A stretch of 29,768 nucleotides of DNA from Gryganskiella cystojenkinii (GCA_015852425.1 JAAAIG010000473.1:1-29768), one strand, 5' to 3'. Counted from the stretch's first letter, positions 9,427 to 19,198 are shown. Made by a program: numbers and translations. Notes: generated from the letters alone by a model not told the origin.

Positions 9427-9492
9427 ACCATCGTGACCAACTAGTGAGGTCAAAACGTATTTCGCAAAGGAAAAGTGACAATGTTGATTGAT

Positions 9493-11049
9493 TTACAAGA
9501 TCGACAAAGAGTCTCTTTCCGCCTTCTTCTTGTTCTTTCTTCTCATGTTTTTCTTCTGGCCCTTGGACGGTGAGGTCATCAGATTGGCCATCGGAGTTGG
9601 GGTCAGGGATGGCGGCCTAGCGTTGGTGGTCCCAGCAGGAGCCAAGAGATTAGGTTCACCTGACGAAGCAATAGTAGCGAGTGGAAGGCTAGAGACCGCG
9701 ACGGGTTCAGAGACAGTTATAGCCCTGGGTTCCGCAAAAGCCCTTGGCGTCAAAACATCAGCCTTCATGGTCACCGTGGTCGTGGAGGCGTCTCTCCTGC
9801 CCGTAGAAGTAGATGTGGTCATCGTCGGTGTGGGTGTAAGGCGTTGGGTCTGTGGCTGTGAAGATGGCTGCTGCGATTGCAAAGATGAATTTGGTGATTC
9901 AGGTCTTGTAAAAGGACCAAAAGTGTCCTGGAAAGTCCTCCTGGTTACAGACTCGAGCGTACGAGCGATCAATTCCCGTCTCTGCAACTCCATCACATGT
10001 AAACCGATCTCATCCCTTAACACCTCCAACTGCTCAAGGTCTTGACCGGCCTTCGCCCACAAGTGTTTCAAATCCGAGATCTCGCTCTTGACCCGCTTAA
10101 ACAACTTGGTCACGGCTTCGGTTTGTCGATCGGGATGTTGGGTCCATTCGAGTCGCTCTTGGAGGAGGGGGCTGTACAGATTGTTGCTGATCAAAGCGTT
10201 TCTGTATGCTGATGTGTAATTCCCGTAGGATAGCACGATAGTATGGCTCGTATTCTGAAGTCCAAAGAGGCTATCGTCCAAAGAGGCTAGTTGATCGTGG
10301 AACCGGTGCTTGACATTGTCAAAAAAGTCCATGTTTTCGTAGTAGGTGTCACGGTCTTGTTGAGAGACAAAAGTGTAAAAGTAGTTGTTGTTGCTACTGT
10401 TGAGGTCGTGTGTGTGGTTTTGAGGCTGGATGAAGTTCCGCTGGCTTTGATGTTGACCCTCATCTTGTCGAAGATCGTGACTCTGAGAGTGAAGCAATCC
10501 TGGGGTGAGATATGGGCCGCAAGTTTGAGGCGAACAGGGATACAAGTGTGAAGAATCCACAGTTGGAAACTGTTCTCGAGTTGGATGGGGGCTTTGACGC
10601 TCTGGTGGACCGTGGTGTGGACCCTGAGACTGGTGACCTTGACACTCGGACAAGTTGCTTCGACCTCGATCAAGATTTGGTCCTCGAGCAAGACACAGGG
10701 GAAGGAAACTTTGATTCGTCTTCGTTGGAGGTCTTTCTCGAGGCGATTGACCCTGAGATTGAGAAGCCGTCTGGGTTTGACCATAGATCTGGCATCGTTG
10801 ACCTTGGAGTTGCCTCTGTGCTGGGACCGGTGAGGTCTGCTGGCTTCGACCTGGAGTGATTTCGACAGCAATCTCATCCTCGTCCGACGCTTCCTCTGAC
10901 TCCTCTTCGTATCTCTCTTCAAATTGTCCAAGGTCCTGAAGTTCATCAGTCCCATCCTCGGTGGTACGACCGTCGCTGCCGCAGTCGCTGCTGCCTTCGA
11001 TGTCAGAAACGGTTTTGGTGCCGTCCGTGAGTTGAATCATGTTGTCCAT
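9493..11049 (-). CDS. N-module protein of the same family (member B, half-gene)
   Basis: 518 residues from the ATG at 11049 (context TCTCCATGGAC). Residues 44-60 are very acidic (EERYEEESEEASDEDE). Residues 65-235 are Gln/Pro/Ser-rich and low in complexity. Residues 240-372 form a helical module starting MDFFDNVKHRFHDQLASLDD, which aligns with the N-terminal modules at 11425-12687 (MDPFNVFQQKLNLQLDTLSE) and 13174-14391 (MDPYNVFQRDLNDQLITLAE). The rest is Pro/Thr/Ser-rich and ends in a basic, NLS-like patch (KKNMRRKNKKKAER). The C-terminal module of the full-length relatives is missing. It is found instead in the facing gene at 8400. No known family recognised. A nuclear location is suggested only by the basic patch. 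Confidence 0.75.
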   Translation of the reverse strand: MDNMIQLTDGTKTVSDIEGSSDCGSDGRTTEDGTDELQDLGQFEERYEEESEEASDEDEIAVEITPGRSQQTSPVPAQRQLQGQRCQIYGQTQTASQSQGQSPRERPPTKTNQSFLPLCLARGPNLDRGRSNLSECQGHQSQGPHHGPPERQSPHPTREQFPTVDSSHLYPCSPQTCGPYLTPGLLHSQSHDLRQDEGQHQSQRNFIQPQNHTHDLNSSNNNYFYTFVSQQDRDTYYENMDFFDNVKHRFHDQLASLDDSLFGLQNTSHTIVLSYGNYTSAYRNALISNNLYSPLLQERLEWTQHPDRQTEAVTKLFKRVKSEISDLKHLWAKAGQDLEQLEVLRDEIGLHVMELQRRELIARTLESVTRRTFQDTFGPFTRPESPNSSLQSQQPSSQPQTQRLTPTPTMTTSTSTGRRDASTTTVTMKADVLTPRAFAEPRAITVSEPVAVSSLPLATIASSGEPNLLAPAGTTNARPPSLTPTPMANLMTSPSKGQKKNMRRKNKKKAERDSLSIL

Positions 11050-11424
11050 GGAGAGAGATTACTGAGTTTTGTTAGATGGGAGAAAAAAGATAAAAGATGA
11101 AAGGGGTGTTGATTTTGAAGAGGTGAGGAGAAAGTTTAAAGGATGGAGTGTAGAACCATGTCGGTTGTGAGAGACAAGAAAAATATGTGTGGAAAAGAAG
11201 AAAAAAACGACCACAGTTCTCGATTTGGTCAGCCGTTCCGTGATGTAATTGTTGCTTGAAACTTGCTCCTTTATTCATTTTCCAAGTGCGTAGGATTTCC
11301 GAAGTATTGGTCATCTTTTTTTTTTTTAAACAACTGTCTGTCACTACCAAGGCAATTTCAATTAAAGGATTTCGGAGAGCGGACAGGGAAGGGGAACTGA
11401 CAACGGAGGAGACAGGGTGCACCT
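11050..11424. other. Intergenic between tandem minus-strand family genes
   Basis: Holds the promoter side of the 9493-11049 gene and the 3' side of the 11425-12687 gene, with a minus-strand AATAAA at 11270-11275 about 150 bases after the latter's stop. A T9-10 run sits near 11310. No gene supported. Confidence 0.5.
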
Positions 11425-12687
11425 TCAATCGGTCCAAACGACTTCCAATGCACAGTAAAAATCCACTTTCCTTTTTAACTCATCGATCATTTTCTCCATG
11501 CTCTCCAGTATCTGCATCCGAGTTCGTTGGTCGAAAAGACGCCTTTGCAGTAGAGTCATTGAAGATGGAGCAGCAGGCGAATTCCGACCCGTGGAAGTAA
11601 TCGGAAGGAAGAATTTCAACAAAATTCCCATCAGCCGGTCCTCCTCGTCGTTCAAGAGCTGCCATCGTGCCCGTTCCTCTTCCGTCAAGTTCCAACGGGG
11701 CTCTGAGATGTACATGCGCAAGAGAGGGTTCTTCAGTGCCCGGGTTTTTTTCAGCAGCACACTCTTCTTGTCTCTCGGCACACGATAGAACGGCATGTCT
11801 TCACGATCCTTCGCCTCCAAAAAACGTTCCAGGAGCATCACCGAGTGATTCGGAGGTAAAGACTTCTGTCCGAAATTGATGGTCGCGCTCTTCATAATCA
11901 GCCTCCGACTGATCTGCAGGCCTTCCTTTTGCTCCTTCACCCCATGTTCCGTTTCAGTATGTACGGACTCCTCACTGGAGGACTTGACTTGGTCTCGTTC
12001 GCGGTTTTCCGAAGTTGATGAACGATGCACCACGCTCGAGGGAGACATATCTGTCACTTCGACAGTAGCCATGGTCTGTGGAGTATCTGGGACGGAAGCT
12101 TCGATCACAGTCGCGGTGGAGTCGACGACGACCACGGGAGAAGGTGCTGAGGCAAGAGTGTTGGAGGGCATCTGCTCACCTCGCTGGAAAGCTTGTACTT
12201 GGAGGTCCCACACATCTTGCAGATCCGAAGCCTTCTCGATTAGACGCGTCATCTCATCTCGAAAAGCTTTTAGTTTCTCGACCTGCTCCTTGGTCTGAAT
12301 GTTTAAGCGGATCGAGGATTCGAGGCGTCGCTTTTTAAACCGTTCATGCCAGGTTGGGTCCTTCATGGTTGCATAGACATGAGGGTCCGGAAGAGTTCCC
12401 ATGGCCTTGTTCAACTCCATCATATTCATGACGGTCTTGTGCGTGGTCGCGTTCAATTCGGAGAGAGTGTCGAGCTGGAGGTTGAGTTTTTGTTGGAAAA
12501 CGTTGAATGGGTCCATGAGTGCAAACAAGAGATCGTCATCGGTCTTATAGTGTGTGCCATGGTCATTGCCAGAAAGATGAATGGTTGTAGGGGTGGTAGT
12601 GTCGGCGTTGTTGTTGGTGTCCGGGATGGAGGAGGTATCGGAAGCGGATTGGTCGGCACAATCCAAGTGGGAGATATCCACCATCAT
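11425..12687 (-). CDS. Two-module helical family protein (member C, full-length)
   Basis: 420 residues from the ATG at 12687 (MMVDISHLDC). A longer frame opens at 12750, but an intron with donor GTAAGC and acceptor CTCGCAG (12690-12766) ends just before this ATG, so the longer start lies in intron sequence. Residues 1-55 are Asp/Thr/Asn-rich. N-module about 58-165 (MDPFNVFQQKLNLQLDTLSE ... LQDVWDLQVQ), with a charged predicted coiled-coil stretch KEQVEKLKAFRDEMTRLIEK. A Ser/Thr/Glu-rich linker follows. C-module about 281-418 (NHSVMLLERFL ... FYCALEVVWTD). The same two modules occur at 13174-14391, and one each in the 8400 and 9493 genes. No family name or function recognised. The helical make-up suggests protein-protein interaction. 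Confidence 0.8.
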   Translation of the reverse strand: MMVDISHLDCADQSASDTSSIPDTNNNADTTTPTTIHLSGNDHGTHYKTDDDLLFALMDPFNVFQQKLNLQLDTLSELNATTHKTVMNMMELNKAMGTLPDPHVYATMKDPTWHERFKKRRLESSIRLNIQTKEQVEKLKAFRDEMTRLIEKASDLQDVWDLQVQAFQRGEQMPSNTLASAPSPVVVVDSTATVIEASVPDTPQTMATVEVTDMSPSSVVHRSSTSENRERDQVKSSSEESVHTETEHGVKEQKEGLQISRRLIMKSATINFGQKSLPPNHSVMLLERFLEAKDREDMPFYRVPRDKKSVLLKKTRALKNPLLRMYISEPRWNLTEEERARWQLLNDEEDRLMGILLKFFLPITSTGRNSPAAPSSMTLLQRRLFDQRTRMQILESMEKMIDELKRKVDFYCALEVVWTD

Positions 12688-12689
12688 GA

Positions 12690-12766
12690 CTGCGAGGAAG
12701 GTGAGGTACTTTTTAGTGGGATTTGATAAGGAGGGAGAGGGAATAACCAAAATGGGGGTTGCTTAC
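12690..12766 (-). other. 5' UTR intron of the 11425-12687 gene
   Basis: 77 nt on the minus strand, donor GTAAGC, CCCACTAAAA near a branch position, acceptor CCTCGCAG two bases before the ATG. It decides the start codon of the gene. Confidence 0.6.
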
Positions 12767-13173
12767 AACAGATGAGAAGGAGGGAACAAGAGATACCTGC
12801 GAGAGAGAGTGTATGTGAGAGCGAAAGAGGAGAAATTAAGATGACGGATTGCAAGAACCACAAATGAAAGAGGGAGAGGGTCACAAATGACAGAGTCTGG
12901 TATAATGAGTCAGACTCGGGAGTGTGGTCCTGAAAGATAGAACGTCTCTTATGTCACTGCCGATCGTTTTGCGTTGTAGTCAATGACGTGTTTATTCGAA
13001 CCAAGGCTCTCCTTTTCGGAACAACACAAAAAGCGCTCGTCTGATTTTTATTTTTTTTATTTTTTGTAGCCGACGATAGTAAGGAGGACAGGAAAGGAAA
13101 AAGAGGGCAGACCCACTTTGTAGATCCCAGCAACAACATCACAATCGCCGTCCCCCTCTTCATTTTTCCTATC
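12767..13173. other. Intergenic between tandem minus-strand family genes
   Basis: Contains the promoter side of the 11425-12687 gene and the 3' flank of the 13174-14391 gene, with minus-strand AATAAA candidates at about 13048-13053 in a T-rich tract. No gene seen. Confidence 0.5.
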
Positions 13174-14391
13174 TCAATTTGCAACCCAGAGTATTCTCAA
13201 ACCATGAAAGAGCTCTGCAATACTCGCCAGGGCCACGAACAGACTGTACAGCATCTCCAGGATAATTGGCCGCTCTTGTTCCATCATCATTCTCTCTGGG
13301 AAACTCAACTCGAAAACAGACTTGCACTTTGGTGGCGATGGTGGAGGCGGCAGAGACAACGGCATGAACGCGCCGCCGCCGTTTTCGCCAATAGCATGAA
13401 CTGCAAAAGGAAAAGGATCGCCACTGGTCGGATAAAAAACCATCATCAACTGTGTTATCAACCGCTCGGTTTCTAGTTCATAGGTCTGGATCCTTTCTTG
13501 ATCGACCTCGTTCAGGACCCAGTGCGCACCAGAGTTCTCGATCTGGTGGTAAAAAAGCTTCATTTTGTCCATCTTGTTTTGAATGTCTGTGTGTCGATCG
13601 ATCAGCGGTTGGGACACATCCTCGAGAAGGTTCTCCACATTCAGAAATCGGTCCAGGACCATCGCTGGGTGATTCGCGGACAGAGGTGGCCAATCCTGTG
13701 GAACTGTCCAAACTTTGGGCAAAATCTTGAGACTAGGTCCCGAGTGCTGCTCCCCTTTTCCTTCTCTTAACGCTGCTACTCCTCCCTTCGTGGACGACAT
13801 CTCCGTGTCGATCCCGGATAGGGAAGAGTGTGGTAGAGTCCTTGTCCTATGGGATTTAAATTTCGAGAATGGTCCATTGATGGTCTTCAGAGTCGTGTCC
13901 TCGGTGGATCGAGCTCTCTTCAGGATATTTTCAGCGGTCGCTGTGGCGGTGGAGGAGGAAAGGAAAGGGGATGAAGAAAGAAGAGAAGAAGGAGAGGATG
14001 AAGTGAGATCTGACGCCAAGAAACGGGAAGGTATCCGATCATGGCGCCGGAGCTCGTCATTGTGACAATTAAACCCACTGTGAAGGACATATGTCTTGCG
14101 AATAATCTCGGCCACGTCCGCTTGAAAGTCTTTTAATTTTCGAATCTGTCGCTTTGCCTGGCTGTCCAATACCAGAGAGGCTTGAAGGTGTTGCTCTTGA
14201 ATCTGCTTGCGTTTACTGGCTGTTGTGGTTGCATACACAAGAGGTTCCGGAAAGACACCCAGATCCTTGTTTGCAAGGACCATCTCCGCCAGAGACTTGT
14301 TGAACTTGTCGTTCAACTCTGCAAGCGTGATGAGTTGGTCGTTTAAATCGCGCTGAAAGACGTTGTATGGGTCCATGATGAGGACAAGCAC
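13174..14391 (-). CDS. Two-module helical family protein (member D, full-length)
   Basis: 405 residues from the ATG at 14391 (MLVLIMDPYN). The internal ATG at 14376 starts exactly at MDPYNVFQ and is an alternative. N-module residues 6-110 (MDPYNVFQRDLNDQLITLAE, with VYATTTASKRKQIQEQHLQA aligning to VYATMKDPTWHERFKKRRLE in the 11425 gene). A Ser-rich linker (about 125-235) contains a run of serines. C-module 242-402 (ANHPAMVLDRFL ... FHGLRILWVAN). A Gly/Pro-rich insertion at about 335-358 (GENGGGAF, then LPPPPSPP) interrupts the C-module and has no counterpart in the other members. Function unknown. Same strand as, and tandem with, the other full-length member. Confidence 0.8.
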   Translation of the reverse strand: MLVLIMDPYNVFQRDLNDQLITLAELNDKFNKSLAEMVLANKDLGVFPEPLVYATTTASKRKQIQEQHLQASLVLDSQAKRQIRKLKDFQADVAEIIRKTYVLHSGFNCHNDELRRHDRIPSRFLASDLTSSSPSSLLSSSPFLSSSTATATAENILKRARSTEDTTLKTINGPFSKFKSHRTRTLPHSSLSGIDTEMSSTKGGVAALREGKGEQHSGPSLKILPKVWTVPQDWPPLSANHPAMVLDRFLNVENLLEDVSQPLIDRHTDIQNKMDKMKLFYHQIENSGAHWVLNEVDQERIQTYELETERLITQLMMVFYPTSGDPFPFAVHAIGENGGGAFMPLSLPPPPSPPKCKSVFELSFPERMMMEQERPIILEMLYSLFVALASIAELFHGLRILWVAN

Positions 14392-14863
14392 GCTGGCATT
14401 TATGGAATGAAAATTTCGCAGCTGTGGGTTGGTTGACTGTGAAACGATTTCAAGTATCTGAAATAAAGAGTTGAAGAGAGAGAGAGAGAAAGGGAGGACA
14501 GGAGGATTTACAAGACCAGTAGAAAGTTGAGGTTATCGAAAGGAGAACGAAAAAGTAAGAAACATAAAGTAAAGGAGGAAGACTCGGAGGATTTGTTGCA
14601 TTTTGCGAAAGTGTGTGGTTCAAAAGCAACAACGCCAAAAAAAAAAAAAAAAATGCTCCATCCAACAGAGGTGTGGTCGCTCTACCACCAGAAAAAAATA
14701 AAATAAAAAAAGGTCCTTTGTGATCATGTCCTCCTACCTCACAAATAGAGAAGGCGTGTACTCGTGTGGATGTGTCCATGTTGTGGCATTTTATTTTCTT
14801 TGTTTATTTCGGCAAAAAGAGTCAATATTCTACTGTTCTCTAGTGCAGTGGTCCATAAAGTTC
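14392..14863. other. Intergenic: promoter of member D and 3' flank of the JmjC gene
   Basis: Contains a GA/CT microsatellite (about 14476-14490), an A14 run near 14639, and minus-strand AATAAA signals at 14790-14795 and 14803-14808, about 56 to 74 bases after the JmjC gene stop. No gene supported. Confidence 0.55.
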
Positions 14864-17800
14864 TCAATTATTGACCTTCTTGAAGTTCTTCGTGGACACG
14901 GTCCATTCGGGTGTTGATCCGCCTTTGTAAAGTCCCAAAGCCGTGAAAGCCAAAGTCGAGTAAAATAACAGACAGCTAGCTTGGATCACATCCATCCACA
15001 TGACCCGTCCCTTGGCCTGGAGCAACAGATAGTCGCGCTTCTCCGTACTCCACTCCAAAGTCGAAGACATCGTCTCCGGACTCACGAAATCCAATCCTGT
15101 CAAAATCGTGTCGGCCACATAGCGAGCCTGACGTGCAGAACCGGCAGGGATCATCACGGCTTCTCCAGCACGTTGATATACACGGTAAGGGCGAACTTTG
15201 AACTTCTTTTCCAGTTGAGAGAGTCGACTAGTTCCGAGGTAGTGGCGGCTGTTTGTGAACGGATCCTGTGATCCGGGATTCCGACTCTCCTTCATTACGT
15301 TCAAGGTGATAAATTCTGCCACTGCTGATCGATCCTCGGGTCGGAAAATGTCCCATATCACTGCAGTCGATTCGTCGATGTCTCGAGGCTCTATTGAAGA
15401 AACATTTGTTGCTATGTCAAATAACAGCAGGGTGATAACCGATTATTAGCTAGCACACTCTGAACACAGGTTTCCAAAAAATCGTCACTATACTGTTGTA
15501 CACTTACATTGAGCTGTGGCTGTGTAGGTACACACATAAATTTCGTCCGCCAGGCCGCAGTTCAAGTTGAACGTTCCAAAAGATACATCGCCTTCGCCTA
15601 GACCTTGGCCCGGGTACATCTTGAAACCGAGCTCGACATTCTTCTGGCCCACTGGGAAGTACCGCGCGAGATTAAACTTTCCTGTCGGAGAGGTGTAATC
15701 CTTCAACGGGAGAGCTTTGAGTAGGTCTTCGTGAAAGTCCGGGCATCTCGTTGCAAAAGGTCCCGTCGGCCACTCCTACAAACAATAGTAAACGTTTATC
15801 AGAAAGGATTTTTTTTAAAAAATAAACAACCTTATTATTGTGTTTGGCAAGAACCGAGAGATATACGTCATGCCATTTTGGCCGTGTGTCTCTTTCTTAC
15901 CACTAATCGGAGGGTGCCTTCATGACCAAAGGCCGACTGTAAGAAATCATGCATCCTCATCACATCCTTCTCCTGCGTCGCACAATTCGTGACGGAAAAT
16001 TCAATGTCCTCATTTTTCGTGAGCGCGAGCATCCCCTTCAACGACCAGTTCTTCTTCAAACTCGCACCGACACCTGCCACAACCACAACCTCGCTCGCGG
16101 CCCATCGCTCCTGGAACTCGGCGATATCAATCTCCTGCGAAGTTGTATACCAGGGCATCCTTTGCTTCTGTTTCGTGGACGTTTCGACTCTAGACCCCTT
16201 CGAGTGCTCCACCGCCGCCCTGAGGACCTTCTTGGGAAGACTCTTTGCGACTCGTCGAAATGCTTCGTTGAACTCGCGCAATGTCGCTGGCTGAAATCGT
16301 CCCACAGGTTCAAACTGTTCCTTGATGTGGATTCGCCGGTAGGTACAATTAAGCCTTCCGAACTCACTGTCGTAACATTCCGGGCAGAGATCTTGAGCAC
16401 AGGCACTGCACATGAAATGATGATTCACAATTGCGCCCTTGCACAGTTCACAGATTCGACGGTCAGTTTCGGGTCGATGGATGAAATCCACGGCCTCTTC
16501 AGCCATGGATGTTTGACGCCCCATCAATCGCTGAAACTCGGGTGCAAGGAATACCAAAGCGTGGTCGACATCATCCTGCGACAGCCCCGAAATCTCAAAC
16601 TCGAGTGGTGTGTCATTGGCAGGATCCGAGAAAAAATCTGGGCCAAACGAGAGCTCTGAGATTTGTTCCCGACGCCGTTGATTCTCGACCGAAAAGAATC
16701 GAAAGTTTGTGAACGCACAGATGTCATCCGCCTGTCGTGACACACAAGGTCGACAAAACTCGACCCCCTTGACTTTTTTGTAGGCAATACACCGCTTATC
16801 TTGGAGCACTTGATGGCCCTTCTCAATCGAGACCCGCACCACCGGATAAAAGTCCCCATTGTCTGCGCTCCAGTAACCCTTGGCAGGACCCTTAAATCGG
16901 AATGCACCATCATCATTCAGTATAGGTTTAGGTTGTACAGGTTTAGGTTGTCGCTTGCTCTTGGGTGACTTCCTAGTAACGGTCCTCATGGCTATAGGTG
17001 GCGATGGTGGAGGTGACGATGGTGGAGGTGATGACGGCAGAGGAGGTCGTCTCTGGGTGTCTTGTCGTTGACGAAACGCTGCAGCGGACGGTATCTTGGC
17101 CTCCTGTAACCATTTCCTGTCATCCTCTTGCCTCCGGATCACCCTCTCTTGAAACCAGGTTCGCGCGTCCTTGACATGGCATCTTGCCGCGGTAGCGAAA
17201 AACTCAAAGTCCTCGTCTTTGAGTTTCAAAATTTGATCGTGGCGGGCTAGGTAAGCTGCTTCTAGAATGATGTGCTGCTCGTTTGTGAACCGTTGAACTG
17301 GGCTTGGGTGAGAGTAACGGAATCGACGCAAGTACTCGTCCCACTGCATCATCTCCGCGACCTTGGCTTCGATGACCTCGTCGCGTCGGTTAGGAGGACC
17401 CATGGCATTGATGCGTTCCATAATCGATAGTGCATCTCCTGGCCGTACTGGACTTGAGCCCTGGACTGCAAAGGCATGCGTCTCTGCTTTCGATTCCGAG
17501 TCCAAATCCGAATTCGAAGACGATTCTGCATCCGAATCCGAATCAAAGTCCGAATCCAAGCTCGAGTCATCTGGGGATGAGAGTGAGGAGTTATTGCTGC
17601 TGTTGAACAGATCCACTGATTCTTTCTCTTTGACTCTTGCATGATCATGATAAGTGAGTTTCTCAAGTGGTTCCCCATAGACCTCATCATCATCTGTAGT
17701 ATCGATGAGAATATGATCCTGGCTTTTGTGGGCAACTGCGAAATTGTCATAGTCGTCATTGTTGTCGGCCTGTTGATTATTAAAGTTAAATGAAGATATC

Positions 17801-19198
17801 CCTCTGGTCGCGGTTGTTGAACGGACAGTGTTTCTCGGAGGTAAGACCACCTCCACTCTCTGTCTCGATGTTATCCGCGCTGTCCGTGCAGTATCTATTA
17901 TTTGTTGTTTATAGGATTAAAAAAAGGGTTATTATAAGGTGGTGGAGGTGCAACGACGCCAAAAAATAGACAAGGGGTTCGCTACCTTCCCTGGGGGATT
18001 GAATCTGCGTAGAAGAACTGCGTTTCGCGGCAAGGTAGGAGGAGGAGTTGATGTCAACGGCAGGGGTGGTCAAGACTGGACTGTTGGTGAATCCTTGCCA
18101 AGGTGGGAGTTCAATCACGATCTTGGTCGTCGGTACGGTCAAGGGGTGGTTGGTTATTTGGTGTTGTACCACGGGTACTGAGGGGTTACTGCCGCTCGAC
18201 GACGAAGAGGGCGGACGGGTCGGAGAGGGAGCAGAGGAAGCAGGGTTCGCTTCCTTTGGTGGTGAAGACGGAACAGAGGGCGAAGAGGAGGTTGAGGATT
18301 CGTCGACGACAGCCAAAGCCTGTTGCCTTTTCTTTGCGCGTGGATGGTTCGTATGCAAGTCTTGTGGCGGGCTGTTGCTACTGCTACCGCCAGCACTGCT
18401 GCCACCCCTGGTTGATTCATAATAAAGAGCAACAAGCTCCTCGTAGTGCATGTTGTCAATGTCGTCGTCCAACGGCCTCTTGGTGGGAATGGATGTAATT
18501 GGACTCGATTGAGGTTGTGCCTGCTGTTGTTGTGGTGGAGGTATTAGTGATGGTAGCAGTGGTTGTTGTTGCTCTTGTTCTCGCTGTTGCTGTTCTTGAA
18601 CGCCAGTCCCGGGTTGTTGGGACTCTTCCTCGGTAGACAGCACATTGACCGACTTGACGACATTGTCCTCGTTGATTGTGTTGGGATTGTCAACGACTTG
18701 TTGTTGCAGAGGCTGTTGCTCTGGTTGTTGTTCCTCTTCCTGTTCTTCTTGTTGCTGCTGTGATGACTGTTTCCTGGGCACGCTTGCATGCATTTCCTCC
18801 GTGGCGATCTCGCGTCGTTCCTGCGAGTTTGAGGGATGGGCCACCATCGGATTGTTAGGAGAAGCACGTTGCTGCAGTGGTGACGACCCATTGCTGGATT
18901 GATTGCGGTTGTTGTGGTCCGTAGAGTGTGATGCAATGTAGTTGGTGGTCGCTGTTGTTGTATTGCTGACGGTTGGTGCTGATCTGGTTCGGCGAACGGA
19001 CGTTGGACGACTGGTGAAGGATTTTGTTTTGGAGGGTTTTTTTATCTTGTTGGTAGTGGTGGAGTAGGATGAAGTGCTCTCAACACTCGAGGCTTTTCTG
19101 GGTCTGCCACGACCTCTTTTGGGGGGTTCTCTTTGGACAAGGGGCTCGTGGTCGCTCGCTGAGTCTGCCTCCCAGTCAGAGTCGGTATGTACGACCAT
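14864..19198 (-). CDS. AT-hook / homeodomain-like / KDM3-type JmjC protein, probable pseudo-demethylase
   Basis: Exons 19198-17986, 17894-15901, 15775-15508 and 15411-14864 give 1340 residues. All three introns (91, 125 and 96 nt; donors GTAGCG, GTAAGA, GTAAGT; acceptors ATAATAG, TTTGTAG, GACATAG) join in frame. An AT-hook lies at 27-35 (KRGRGRPRK). Gln-rich stretches span 145-231, then Pro/Ser linkers and an acidic Ser/Asp block (about 505-540). A homeodomain-like fold covers about 603-662 (FTNEQHIILEAAYLAR, ARTWFQERVIRRQ). KDM3-type zinc ligands follow (EFCRPCVSRQADDICAF, then ICELCKG and FMCSACAQDLCPECYD at 886-911). JmjC runs from about 998 (FQERWAASEVVVVAGV) to DFVSPE near 1270. KDM3 enzymes remove H3K9 methylation using Fe(II) held by H-x-D...H. 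Here those positions read N1141-C-G1143 (FNLNCGLADE) and R1252 (IPAGSARQAR), so catalysis is unlikely. The role is inferred to be chromatin binding or scaffolding. Confidence 0.88.

Noticed and set aside
9488..10859. Several plus-strand frames inside the 9493-11049 gene
   Set aside because: These are antisense shadows of the low-complexity coding sequence. The minus frame carries the family module.
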